Shown: positions 30,631 to 39,218 of the stretch, in pieces
How positions within the stretch are numbered: position 1 is the stretch's first letter
Layout: every line of letters starts with the position of its first letter
From: an uncultured Treponema sp.
GTDB lineage: Bacteria; Spirochaetota; Spirochaetia; Treponematales; Treponemataceae
DNA: 41,846 nucleotides
Assembly: GCA_947177175.1 (NCBI GenBank)
Contig: CAMWTK010000014.1
Span: forward strand, 1-41,846
Direction of reading: 5' to 3'
Notes under the pieces: generated by a model
What the model was told of the DNA's origin: nothing
The model's database searches: none
The model's input: only the letters and a program-made list of their open reading frames with translations
Position numbers and translations under genes: made by a program

Positions 30631-32190
30631 TTATTTTGTCAGTGCCTTTGATGTCACATAAATTGACAGCGCGGTGGAGACAATCGACAGCAACGTAGTC
30701 ACCGTCGGGGCGATAATCCCCCATCGGTACAGCAGCGAATTCTCCTTGACCTCAATCGTCGCCTCAGGCGTGATGAAATCGCTTTTGGCAAGTTCCTTGC
30801 CGTCAATCGTCAAAATCTCCATTTTCTCACGGCTGTTGCGCGACGTGTCAATCCCACCGGCAAGCCCGACATAATACTTCCAGTCGCGGTCGGGAATGTA
30901 CGGAAAACGTGCGGGATTCTTGACCGCGCCCGAAACCGTCACAAAGAACTGGCGGAACGGCACGAGCAACGTGTCTTCGTTCCGCACCGTCTCCGACGAA
31001 TAATAAGACGCATCATAGAGAATCTTGGCAAGATCAATGGGAATCTGCTTATCGCTACGGATAATATACGCCGCGGACAAATCCGAGGAAGCAATGAACG
31101 CTCGCGAATACCGCCGCACGAGCGCCGCATAGTCCTCTCCGTCCGTAAAGCGCACCGTAATACGGGCGGTTCCCGCCGCCATATTCGCAACCGAGACAGC
31201 CCCCTCAATAAACATAGCGGATGTGAGGTCGCGGTACGACGCGACCGTCACTTCGTCATAAGACAGCAACGGAAAATCAGCGTCAATATCTTTCTGCCCC
31301 AAATACAGCATTTTGCCCGAGTCCTTCTCACCGGTAATACGGTACAGGCTCGTCCGCGAGATATCCGCCAAAGACTGCAAGCCATTCGCGTAATACTCTA
31401 TGAGTGCCTTCAAGTTCTCGCCGGAAAGAATTTCATACGTTCCCGGCCGCTCGACCGCGCCGTCTATCGTCACGCGGCGCTCATAGCGGTTAATAATAAT
31501 CTTGTCGCCGGGACGCAGGTACGGATCCTGCGAAAAATCGCCCTCGCGCTGTGCCTTGTACAGGTCGAAATTCTTCTCCCCGCCGTCCTCCGAAATAACG
31601 GTCACGTTGCGCGTGGACGAATAGTCCGTCAGACTGTCGGAAATAAACGAAGAAAGGCGCGTCAGCGCCCACGCCGTGCGCTCCGTTGCCTGCACGACCT
31701 CACCCGTAATGCTTACCAAAAACGTTGACGGCGACGTAAGGACAAACTGCACGCCGCCCATCGGATAGTTCTTGCTGACCAACGAATCAACCTGCGTCTT
31801 GAGCTGGCTATACGTCAGCCCCTTGCAGTTGAGCACGCCGAGATTCGCTACGCGGATACGGTACGTCGTATCAACCGGGATTGTATAAACGACCGGGGTC
31901 GTGCCCATCGCAAACGACAAAGAGTACACATCGCCCGCCGTCACGGCATAATCGGGCACGGACATCGCAAGACGCGGGTCAGCAACCAGCTGGAACGTTT
32001 CTCTCAAGGATTCCGCCGAAAGGTCGTCAGCCGTTTTGGTCGTAGCATTTGCCGTCGTCAGGTTTTGGCGCAGGACATTCGACGTGCCCGTGCTTGTTGA
32101 AGTCCTGCCCGACAAAACACTGCTGACAGACTGCCCGAAAACGCCTGACAAAAACGAGCACAGGCAGACAAAGGCGACAAATCGTTTCAT
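30631..32190 (-). CDS. Wza-like polysaccharide export protein (SLBB domains)
   Basis: A 519-residue protein. A signal peptide (MKRFVAFVCLCSFLSGVFG) is followed by a low-complexity stretch and a Poly_export domain (about 75-165: DYAVTAGDVYSLSF, YRIRVANLGVLNCKGLTYSQ). Several SLBB-type repeats follow (RRVTIDGAVERPGTYEIL, TSAMFIEGAVSVANM, FFVTVSGAVKNPARFPYI), ending in one C-terminal membrane helix (LLYRWGIIAPTVTTLLSIVS). It should form the outer-membrane/periplasmic part of a capsule or exopolysaccharide exporter. It has no lipobox, unlike E. coli Wza. It is 11 bp after the Wzz-like gene, in one operon. Confidence 0.85.
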   Translation of the reverse strand: MKRFVAFVCLCSFLSGVFGQSVSSVLSGRTSTSTGTSNVLRQNLTTANATTKTADDLSAESLRETFQLVADPRLAMSVPDYAVTAGDVYSLSFAMGTTPVVYTIPVDTTYRIRVANLGVLNCKGLTYSQLKTQVDSLVSKNYPMGGVQFVLTSPSTFLVSITGEVVQATERTAWALTRLSSFISDSLTDYSSTRNVTVISEDGGEKNFDLYKAQREGDFSQDPYLRPGDKIIINRYERRVTIDGAVERPGTYEILSGENLKALIEYYANGLQSLADISRTSLYRITGEKDSGKMLYLGQKDIDADFPLLSYDEVTVASYRDLTSAMFIEGAVSVANMAAGTARITVRFTDGEDYAALVRRYSRAFIASSDLSAAYIIRSDKQIPIDLAKILYDASYYSSETVRNEDTLLVPFRQFFVTVSGAVKNPARFPYIPDRDWKYYVGLAGGIDTSRNSREKMEILTIDGKELAKSDFITPEATIEVKENSLLYRWGIIAPTVTTLLSIVSTALSIYVTSKALTK

Positions 32191-32201
32191 ATCAGTTATC
32201 C

Positions 32202-32868
32202 TTATCCTGCTTTTGGGTCAGTTTTCCCCATGCCTCCGGGTCGTTCCGTATTCTTCTCCAAATTTTCCTTTTTGATTTTGTTGCTGTCCAGTCCCAGCTC
32301 GTCGAACCGCTCGCCCAGCCAGTCAATCACAAAATTGACGACCCGCTGCGCAAACACGGGGTCGATGTCGGTGAACGACACGGTAAAAATGCCCGTCTCA
32401 TCGTCAAATTCCGCCGACAGCGTTTTTTTGAGTGCCTTGCGGCTTGACGCGCGGACGTATTTCTCAATTTTGTACCGCTCGACAATGCCGAACGTATCCG
32501 TCACCGCGTCCAGCAGCGGATTTGAGGAGATGAGATAGACCGCGAGCGAACTGTTGGACGAACCGGCACTGCCGGAAAAGCCCGCCAGACTGGCAAGTCC
32601 TCCCAACCCGGAAGACGAGAGCATGGAAGAAAGCCCGCTCCCGCCGGAAGACGATTCGGTGATAAGCATGTGCGCTTCCGGCGTAAACTGATTCGGCAGC
32701 GGAGATTTTTCGGGCGGAAGCACCAGCGATATATATAGAAAAAACAACCGCCCCGACTGCCGCCACCACCGTCAGCACGATAATCATCACCTTGTAACGG
32801 AGCAGCACCGCGAACAAGTCGATAAGGGAAATCTCGTCGTCGTCTGCGGCAGGTGTCATCTCTTGCAT
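32202..32868 (-). pseudogene. Wzz-like polysaccharide co-polymerase, frameshifted
   Basis: The gene starts at the ATG at 32868, with GGAGAGGAGG upstream. It encodes an acidic N-terminus, then a Wzz-type membrane segment (LLRYKVMIIVLTVVAAVGAV). At the six-T run (A at 32739-32744) the frame breaks. The continuing protein (YISLVLPPEKSPLPNQFTPE, then IFTVSFTDIDPVFAQRVVNF) lies in the neighbouring frame and runs to 32202. One more T would restore a protein of about 220 residues with an LPP/PEK loop and dPxxA motif typical of Wzz. Without repair only a truncated protein is made. It is paired with the Wza-like gene, so it probably controls chain length or export. Confidence 0.75.
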
Positions 32869-32886
32869 CCATCGCCTCCTCTCCAC

Positions 32887-32915
32887 AGTATACCGAAAGC
32901 ACCGCGCCGTTGCAA
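32887..32915 (-). promoter_or_regulatory. Promoter of the wzz/wza-like operon
   Basis: Minus strand -35 TTGCAA (32910-32915), 17-bp spacer, -10 TATACT (32887-32892), 18 nt before the start codon. The leader contains the ribosome-binding site GGAGAGGAGG. Confidence 0.7.
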
Positions 32916-32932
32916 GGCAATCCGTTGTGCCG

Positions 32933-34027
32933 TCATTCCGTCATCTGCCGCGCGGCATCGCGCACGAGCGCGCTTTCGCCCTTTTTCATAATCAGCAACT
33001 GCCCGTTTTTCACCACGACGACCAAATCATGCACGCCGCACAGGGCGACGGGAATGTCCGCGTAGACAAAATTGTTGCCGCTTTCCGCTTCGACGACCTT
33101 TTTGTTGGCGGGATCCGTGCAGCATTCGCTGAATGCGTCCCAGCTGCCCACGTCCGTCCATGAAAAATGCGCCTTGACGGCGGCGGCCTTTTTGGTCTTT
33201 TCGGCAATCGCCTTGTCCACGGCGACGGCGGGCACGGTCTCATAGGCAGCGTCCAGTGCCCGCCAGGAATCCAGCACCGCAACGCCGTGCCGCTCGGCAA
33301 GCACGGGAACGTCGCCGTCCCGCACGCCGTCAAACGCCTGCGCCACGGACAGCGTACAGCGGCACATCTCGTCCAGGAACATATCAGCATCGAACGCGAA
33401 CATCCCGCTATTCCACCAGTAATGCCCGTCAGCAAGATACGCTTCCGCCGTGCGCCGCTCCGGCTTCTCCTCAAAATGGTCGATGGCAAACACGGTCTGG
33501 TCGCCGTAGCAGTCACGCCCCGCCTTGATGTAGCCGTAGCCCGTCGCCGGTTCGGCAGGGGGAACGGCAAAGCAGACGAACTGCCCGTCCGCCGCAGCCT
33601 TTGCCGCAGTCGCGCAGTCACGGCAGAACACGTCGGTCGGTCCGATAACATGGTCGCTCGTCAGCACCAAGACCGTATGCGCTTTTTCCGGCTCCGTTTT
33701 TTTGAGGAACCACACGCCCGTCATAATCGCCGCGGACGTATGACGCGCATACGGCTCGGCGACCACCACAATGCGCTCCTTGTCGGCGAACGGAGCGCAC
33801 TGGCGCGCGCACTTCACCTCAATATCCTTGCGGGTGACGATGACAATCCTGCCGCTGATGCCGAGCGCGAACGCGCGCCGGATGCTTTCCTGCAAGAACG
33901 ACCGGTCGCCGTTGAGCGTCATAAACTGCTTGGGATGCTCCTGGCTGCTCGCCGGCCAAAGCCGCTCGCCAAAGCCGCCCGCCATAATAATCACGTCGGT
34001 AATCACCGCTTTCTCCGCACGGCTCAC
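32933..34027 (-). CDS. manC: Mannose-1-phosphate guanylyltransferase
   Basis: A 364-residue nucleotidyltransferase that makes GDP-mannose from mannose-1-phosphate and GTP for glycan synthesis. The signature GGFGERLWPASSQEHPKQF is at residues 17-35, and the activity marker NSGMFAFDADMFL and EEKPE loop lie further on. It lacks the C-terminal isomerase domain of bifunctional ManC/AlgA proteins. The start is GTG at 34027, overlapping the aminopeptidase stop (GTGA), so it is translated by coupling. A GDP- or dTDP-sugar relative is less likely given the PKQF signature. Confidence 0.9.
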   Translation of the reverse strand: MSRAEKAVITDVIIMAGGFGERLWPASSQEHPKQFMTLNGDRSFLQESIRRAFALGISGRIVIVTRKDIEVKCARQCAPFADKERIVVVAEPYARHTSAAIMTGVWFLKKTEPEKAHTVLVLTSDHVIGPTDVFCRDCATAAKAAADGQFVCFAVPPAEPATGYGYIKAGRDCYGDQTVFAIDHFEEKPERRTAEAYLADGHYWWNSGMFAFDADMFLDEMCRCTLSVAQAFDGVRDGDVPVLAERHGVAVLDSWRALDAAYETVPAVAVDKAIAEKTKKAAAVKAHFSWTDVGSWDAFSECCTDPANKKVVEAESGNNFVYADIPVALCGVHDLVVVVKNGQLLIMKKGESALVRDAARQMTE

Positions 34028-35370
34028 AGCGTCAAAAACGCCTTGTACGCATCAAACGCCTGCGACACGTCTTCCTTGCTCGTCAGCTCCCAGGGCGCGT
34101 GCATGCTCAGCACCGGAACGCCCGCGTCAAGCACGTTCATGCCGTACTTTGCTGCAAGGTATGCGATCGTGCCGCCGCCGCCCTGATCGACCCTGCCCAA
34201 CTCCGCCATCTGGTACGATACGCCGTGGTCGTCCAGCAGCGCGCGCAGGCGGGCGATGAATTCGGGATTGGCATCGCTCGCGCCGCTCTTGCCGCGGCTT
34301 CCCGTGTATTTGTTGAAGACAATGCCGCCGCCGAGAAAACTCGCGTTCTGACGGTCGAACAGATCGGCGTTCAGCGGGTCATAGGCGGCGTTCACGTCGC
34401 TCGAAAGCATATTGCTGTGCGCGAGCGCGCGGCGCAGCGTCAAGTCGGAATAGCCGCCGGGCAAACGCGCGATGACTTCCGCAAGCGCGTTCTCAAAGAA
34501 ATGGCTCGCCATGCCCGTCGCGCCCACGCTGCCGATCTCCTCCTTGTCCACGCACAGGCACACATTGGTACGCGCGGCGGGAACGCTCTCAAACAACGCG
34601 CGGGCAGACGCATAGGCGCATGAACGGTCGTCCTGCCCGTAGGCAAGCACGAGCGAGCGGTCGAATCCGCAGTCGCGCGCCCGACCCGCCGGGACAATCT
34701 CAAGCTCCGCCGATCCGAAGTCATCCTCCGCAATGCCGTAGCGTTCGGCAAGCAGCGAAAGGCTATGCTTTTTCGCTGTGTCCTTCGCCTCTTTTTCGCC
34801 GCTATCGGCACCGCCCTTTTGCGGGATTCCCGTGCCGACGATCACGTCCAAAAGCTCGCCCGGAATGAAATCGGACGCGGTTTTCTTCATCTGATCCTGC
34901 GCGAGGTGCGGCAAAATATCGCTGATGACGAACACCGGGTCGCCGTCCTGCTCGCCCAGGCTCACCGGCACCGTCGTCCCGTCCTTCTTGCAGACCACGC
35001 CGTGCAGGGCAAGGGGCAGCGTGACCCACTGATATTTTTTGATGCCGCCGTAATAATGCGTGTTCAGGTAAACGACAAAATCTTTCTCGTACAGCGGATT
35101 CTGCTTCACGTCGAGCCGCGGAGAATCAATGTGCGCGCCGAGGATATTCATGCCGTCCGCAATATCGCCCGACCCGATGACGAACAGCGCGACCGCCTTG
35201 TGCATCTGCTGCACATACACCTTGTCGCCGCTCTTGAGCGAATCGACCGTCCCGATGTCCACAAACCCCGCGTCCCGGGCAGCCGCGACAATCTGTGCCG
35301 CGCACTCGCGCTCAGTCTTGCCGCCGTCCAAAAATGCCTTGTAATCGTTGATGAATGCTTTATGTACCAT
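34024..35370 (-). CDS. M18 family aminopeptidase
   Basis: 448 codons from the ATG at 35370. The family removes N-terminal residues (often acidic) using a two-metal centre in a large dodecamer. The metal ligand segment GAHIDSPRLD begins at residue 78 (H80, D82), DKEEIGSVG carries the catalytic glutamates, and SMHAPWE the last histidine. The usual length is about 430-460. There is no signal peptide. A TACACT -10 box ends 6 nt before the ATG and there is no ribosome-binding site, which suggests a leaderless mRNA. Downstream manC is coupled, an unexpected partner for a peptidase. Confidence 0.93.
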   Translation of the reverse strand: MVHKAFINDYKAFLDGGKTERECAAQIVAAARDAGFVDIGTVDSLKSGDKVYVQQMHKAVALFVIGSGDIADGMNILGAHIDSPRLDVKQNPLYEKDFVVYLNTHYYGGIKKYQWVTLPLALHGVVCKKDGTTVPVSLGEQDGDPVFVISDILPHLAQDQMKKTASDFIPGELLDVIVGTGIPQKGGADSGEKEAKDTAKKHSLSLLAERYGIAEDDFGSAELEIVPAGRARDCGFDRSLVLAYGQDDRSCAYASARALFESVPAARTNVCLCVDKEEIGSVGATGMASHFFENALAEVIARLPGGYSDLTLRRALAHSNMLSSDVNAAYDPLNADLFDRQNASFLGGGIVFNKYTGSRGKSGASDANPEFIARLRALLDDHGVSYQMAELGRVDQGGGGTIAYLAAKYGMNVLDAGVPVLSMHAPWELTSKEDVSQAFDAYKAFLTL

Positions 35371-35376
35371 ACGGAG

Positions 35377-35382
35377 AGTGTA
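35377..35382 (-). promoter_or_regulatory. -10 box of the aminopeptidase gene, leaderless-type
   Basis: TACACT on the minus strand, 6 nt before the ATG at 35370. The -35 region is poor. Confidence 0.4.
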
Positions 35383-35419
35383 GCACATCGGCATGAAAAA
35401 TAAAAGTCCCGCGCAACCG

Positions 35420-35923
35420 TCAGCCAGCCGAGGAAGCGTCCCCGCCATGCCGCGCGAACACGAAGCACTTGCTCACCACGTAGTTCGCGACGATGACCGC
35501 CACCTGCGCGACAATCTTGACGGCAAGGCCGTTCAAATGCAGCAGCGTGATGAACACGAACAGCAGCGCCTCCTCAAGCGCGAGCGTCGCAATCCTGCCC
35601 GACACAAACCGACCGATTTCCGCGACTATGCCGCGCGCGCCGTGCGCCCGGTCCGCAAAGACCCAGGTGCGGTTCGTGACGTAGGCAAACAGCACCGCGA
35701 TAATCCAGGAAAGCACGTTCGCGGCATGCTCGTTCAGCAAAAGCCCTGCATTGAACAGCGCGAACGTCGCCACGCTCAAAAGGAACGTCAGGGCGCCAAA
35801 AAACAGGTACAGCAGCACGGACTTGTGCCTGCGGTAAAACGGCGCGAGCCGCCGCAACAGCGGCAGCCCCATCAGCCGGTCAAAAATATCCTCATTGCCC
35901 TGCGGCGATTCCCTGCGCTCCAT
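35420..35923 (-). CDS. GtrA-family membrane protein
   Basis: 167 codons from the ATG at 35923. After a basic N-terminus, four membrane helices fill residues about 35-155 (LYLFFGALTFLLSVATFALF, AANVLSWIIAVLFAYVTN, RIATLALEEALLFVFITL, VKIVAQVAVIVANYVVSK). The sequence ANVLSWIIAVLFAYVTNRTWVF is the GtrA signature. The family is linked to flipping or transfer of polyprenyl-linked sugars. In-frame ATGs at 35932 and 35935 are possible, but a TTGAAG-17-TATGAT promoter ends 7 nt before 35923, which favours that start as leaderless. Confidence 0.85.
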   Translation of the reverse strand: MERRESPQGNEDIFDRLMGLPLLRRLAPFYRRHKSVLLYLFFGALTFLLSVATFALFNAGLLLNEHAANVLSWIIAVLFAYVTNRTWVFADRAHGARGIVAEIGRFVSGRIATLALEEALLFVFITLLHLNGLAVKIVAQVAVIVANYVVSKCFVFARHGGDASSAG

Positions 35924-35930
35924 TGCCCTC

Positions 35931-35959
35931 ATCATAGCGCGGACGGGCAATCGCTTCAA
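35931..35959 (-). promoter_or_regulatory. Promoter of gtrA-like gene, leaderless-type
   Basis: Minus strand -35 TTGAAG (35954-35959), 17-bp spacer, -10 TATGAT (35931-35936), 7 nt before the ATG at 35923. Confidence 0.55.
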
Positions 35960-35972
35960 GAGACAAAACGAT

Positions 35973-36008
35973 TGTCTGCCGGCAGGAAAACTTCCCGGCC
36001 GGCAGACA
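35973..36008. terminator. Hairpin after the serine hydrolase gene
   Basis: 11-bp perfect stem TGTCTGCCGGC (35973-35983) with 35998-36008 and a 14-nt loop, 11 bp downstream of the hydrolase stop on the minus strand. Only a weak T tract follows. Confidence 0.6.
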
Positions 36009-36018
36009 CGCCGCGCCC

Positions 36019-37317
36019 TTATTTCTTGCCCATGAGGTAATCCGCGACTGCCTCATACGCCGGGATTGAAATCGGGTCGATGTATTTGTTCGACGACAGC
36101 GGGTTTGACGCGAAGCGCACGATGACCATCTCCGCCATGGGGTCGATGTAGATTGCCTGCCCGTGCACGCCGCGCGCCATGAACGCGCCGTGGTCGTTGT
36201 TCGTTATCCACCACATATTGTGGTAGCTCCACCCCACCAGCTTGGGATAACCGCTTCCCTCGAACGCCTGAGGACTGCCGCCTGCGCTCACCGCCGCGAC
36301 CGCCTCCTTGGGAAGCACCTGCTTTCCGCCGAGCCTGCCGCCGCAGCGCAGCATCTCACCGAACGCCGCCATGTCACGCAAGTTCAGGCTCAGGCCGCCG
36401 CCCGCAAACGAGATTCCCGCAGGATCTACTATATAATAGGCATCGTATGCCGCGCCGAGCGGCTTCCAGATCAGCTCGGAGACCAACTCCGCAAGCCCCT
36501 TGCCCGTCGCGCGCGAGATAATCCAGCCGAGGACTTCGGTGTTCACGGTGCGGTAGCCGAATTTTTCGCCGTGCTTCTGCCCCGGAAGCTTCTGCACGGT
36601 CTGAAGGTACTCGTAATAGTTCTTCGGCTCGCTGTACCCCGCCGGGCGGAACGGATTCCCCGCCGCCGAGAACTTCCACACGCTCGCGTTCGGATCGTTG
36701 TAGTCCTCGCTGTAGTCAATCGCGGTGGTCATGTCCATCACCTGCCGCACGGTCGCGTCGCCGAACCCGGAATCCTTCAGCTCCGGCACGTAGAACGAGA
36801 CCGGCTTCGTGTCGTCGATAACGCCCTGCGCGGTGAGGATCGCGCCCACCGTCCCCGCGAACGATTTGCTGACCGACATCGCCGCGTGCACCCCGTCGGG
36901 CTTGAGCGCGCCCCGGTACGTCTCATAGACGATTTTTCCTTTGTGGACGATAATGATGCCGTCCGTATAGTTGCGGTCGAGCGATTCCGCCCAAGTTATC
37001 GGCTCGCTTTCGTCCCACGGAACGAACGTCACCGCGTCAATGCCCGCGTTCGGCTTTGCCTTGAACGAAAAATGCTTCCCCTTTGCCGCCGGAACGTCGC
37101 GCGTCGGGTTGAACTCGCGCATGTGACACGCGCTGAAACGGAGCGCGGGAAAATTGAAGAACGACCCGTCAGCCGCCGAGACGATTTTGTCCGCCGGCGG
37201 CGGAAATCCCTGCATCCAGCCCATCACGTTCGGGTCGGAAGCCCTCGCGTCGAGCTGCTGCGCACCTGCCGCCGAAGAAAGCCCCGCCGCGACGAAAAAA
37301 ACTGCTGCCCTTTTCAT
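36019..37317 (-). CDS. Exported serine hydrolase, beta-lactamase fold (class C/NylB-like)
   Basis: 432 codons. The signal peptide MKRAAVFFVAAGLSSAAGA is cleaved near residue 19. A penicillin-binding-protein-like hydrolase domain follows, with nucleophile motif S148-V-S-K151 (AAMSVSKSF), second motif FGYRTVNTE near 256, and third motif RGVHGQAIYIDP (H-G in place of KTG). The pattern fits the family VIII carboxylesterase/6-aminohexanoate-dimer hydrolase group rather than true beta-lactamases. The substrate is unknown. The gene stands alone with its own promoter (37338-37367), and GGAGG precedes the ATG. Confidence 0.88.
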   Translation of the reverse strand: MKRAAVFFVAAGLSSAAGAQQLDARASDPNVMGWMQGFPPPADKIVSAADGSFFNFPALRFSACHMREFNPTRDVPAAKGKHFSFKAKPNAGIDAVTFVPWDESEPITWAESLDRNYTDGIIIVHKGKIVYETYRGALKPDGVHAAMSVSKSFAGTVGAILTAQGVIDDTKPVSFYVPELKDSGFGDATVRQVMDMTTAIDYSEDYNDPNASVWKFSAAGNPFRPAGYSEPKNYYEYLQTVQKLPGQKHGEKFGYRTVNTEVLGWIISRATGKGLAELVSELIWKPLGAAYDAYYIVDPAGISFAGGGLSLNLRDMAAFGEMLRCGGRLGGKQVLPKEAVAAVSAGGSPQAFEGSGYPKLVGWSYHNMWWITNNDHGAFMARGVHGQAIYIDPMAEMVIVRFASNPLSSNKYIDPISIPAYEAVADYLMGKK

Positions 37318-37337
37318 AGAAAGCGCCTCCTCTCTCT

Positions 37338-37367
37338 ATAGTAGATGACGGCACGGCGAATTGTCAA
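37338..37367 (-). promoter_or_regulatory. Promoter of the serine hydrolase gene
   Basis: Minus strand -35 TTGACA (37362-37367), 18-bp spacer, -10 TACTAT (37338-37343). The leader is about 15 nt and carries GGAGG. Confidence 0.72.
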
Positions 37368-37425
37368 GAAAAATGTTCAAAACCAACGTGCCGCTGCCTT
37401 ACGCAATGCCCGCCCGCGCAGCCGG

Positions 37426-37454
37426 TTGCCACGCATTCCAAAATATGTTATAAT
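37426..37454 (+). promoter_or_regulatory. Promoter of the wzi-like gene, leaderless-type
   Basis: -35 TTGCCA (37426-37431), 17-bp spacer, -10 TATAAT (37449-37454), 6 nt before the ATG at 37461. No ribosome-binding site can fit. Confidence 0.65.
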
Positions 37455-37460
37455 CACGCT

Positions 37461-39191
37461 ATGCTTAAATTCGCACAAAAGGCATTCCTATTGGCCGCGC
37501 TTTTTTTTGCCGCGACGGCGATTCCGGCGCAGGAAGCCCTCAAGTCAACCGAAGAAGAATACTACGATTTCCTCGCCCTGCAAGGCATCACGCAGTGTCC
37601 CACGCTGAACTACCGAACGCTCAGCGATTCGGTCTGGAGCATCGGCACGGAGACAAAGACTTTCACGGACGAGAACGGAAACGAGCAGACCGTGGAAGAG
37701 CCGCTCGCCCACCCGTGGCAGCACAACAACCTCGGCAAAATGCGTACGCTCTGGCAGCCGCAAACAGCGTCGGAGAACGGCTACCTGCGCGGCGTTCCGC
37801 AGGGCGTATTCCTCAAAATCTACGGGCCGGAATGGTACAACAGCTTCAACACTGCCGCGCCCTACGGCCAGAACGACGGCGCGCTGTGGCAGGGCAAAGG
37901 CTACAACACCAGCCTGACCGCCGGCGCGCGGCTTGAGGGCTACGGGCTTGAGCTGACGCTGAAGCCGCAGGTGAGCTTTAGCCAAAACAGGGACTTCAAA
38001 ATCCTGCATGGCGTATACGGAAGCAATGACGAGAACGACTACTCGTACTTTTGGAAAGGAAACATCGACCTCGTGCAGCGGTACGGAGACTCCCCGTTCT
38101 GGACGTTCGACTGGGGCGACACAGAGATACGATATTCGTGGCGCACGCTCACCGTCGGTTTTGGGTTCCAGTCGCCGTGGCTCGGTCCCGCATGGCTCAA
38201 CCCCATGCTCGGCAGCAACAATGCGCCGACCTACCCCAAGATTGACATCGGTTTAAGACGGCAGCGGATTGTCATTCCCAAAGTGAACTGGTACTTGGGC
38301 GATATTGAGGGACGGATTTGGACAGGTATTCTGAGTGAATCCAAATATTTTGATGAAGACAGTAGCAATGACAGCCGGATGCTCAATGCAATTTCGCTTG
38401 CTTTTTCACCGTCATTCATTCCTGGATTTACAATCGGTGTGAATAGAATTTTTTTAACAAAATGGAAGATGGAAAATCTAAAATATATCGGGCGACTGTT
38501 CACTACAGTAAAATCAAATGCGCTTGCATCTAGTGGCAACGACGAAGATCAGAAAATTTCACTTTTTGCATCATGGCATTTTCCACAAATTGGATTTGAA
38601 GTATATGGAGAACTTGGGATAGATGATTTCACATCAGATAAAACATCAAATCTTTTTCATACTGCAATTTATACAGTTGGCGCTAAGCAAAAAATTCCAT
38701 TAGGCATATTTAAAGTCAAAGGTTTGCAAAGTGAATTAATTTTTGAATGGAACAATTTTGAAATGTCCCAAGACTTTCAACTGCAATGGCATTACATGGG
38801 ATACTATGCGCATGGTTTTGTAAAGCAAGGATATACCCAAAAAGGTCAGATTGTCGGAGCTGGTAGCGGATTCTTTGGAAACAGCCAGTTTCTTGGATAC
38901 AAAGTGTATTATCCAAAAGGCTCAACGCTCTTGTATTTTCAAAGAAACGTTCCTGATATGAACTACATTTACAATAAAGCTGATGGAAATATGACCGAAG
39001 GAAAACAAAGTGACTGGTATGCTATGAACCATGCCGATATAATTATAGGAATACAATCTGTCTTTTTCGCAACAAAAGATTTGCGACTCAGTTTTGGTTT
39101 CGATGTAATGAAAATGCACAAATATCTTTACAAAGATGACAGTTCATTTTATAATTTTCATATATCGGCAGGTTTGAAATACAGTTTCTAA
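37461..39191 (+). CDS. Wzi-like capsule assembly outer-membrane protein, mosaic gene
   Basis: A 576-residue protein with signal peptide (FLLAALFFAATAIPAQ). An N-terminal helical region (EEEYYDFLALQGITQCPTLN, like the helix bundle of Wzi relatives) is followed by a large barrel of alternating strands ending YNFHISAGLKYSF. Wzi-family proteins anchor capsule at the outer membrane. Base composition breaks sharply near 38260-38330: GC-rich with organism-like codons upstream, AT-rich downstream to the stop, within one open frame. This suggests recombination swapped the barrel's second half from a donor. It leads into the AT-rich flippase and glycosyltransferase genes. Confidence 0.78.
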   Translation: MLKFAQKAFLLAALFFAATAIPAQEALKSTEEEYYDFLALQGITQCPTLNYRTLSDSVWSIGTETKTFTDENGNEQTVEEPLAHPWQHNNLGKMRTLWQPQTASENGYLRGVPQGVFLKIYGPEWYNSFNTAAPYGQNDGALWQGKGYNTSLTAGARLEGYGLELTLKPQVSFSQNRDFKILHGVYGSNDENDYSYFWKGNIDLVQRYGDSPFWTFDWGDTEIRYSWRTLTVGFGFQSPWLGPAWLNPMLGSNNAPTYPKIDIGLRRQRIVIPKVNWYLGDIEGRIWTGILSESKYFDEDSSNDSRMLNAISLAFSPSFIPGFTIGVNRIFLTKWKMENLKYIGRLFTTVKSNALASSGNDEDQKISLFASWHFPQIGFEVYGELGIDDFTSDKTSNLFHTAIYTVGAKQKIPLGIFKVKGLQSELIFEWNNFEMSQDFQLQWHYMGYYAHGFVKQGYTQKGQIVGAGSGFFGNSQFLGYKVYYPKGSTLLYFQRNVPDMNYIYNKADGNMTEGKQSDWYAMNHADIIIGIQSVFFATKDLRLSFGFDVMKMHKYLYKDDSSFYNFHISAGLKYSF

Positions 39192-39218
39192 ATTTCTGAA
39201 AAAAAAATAAAAACTTTT

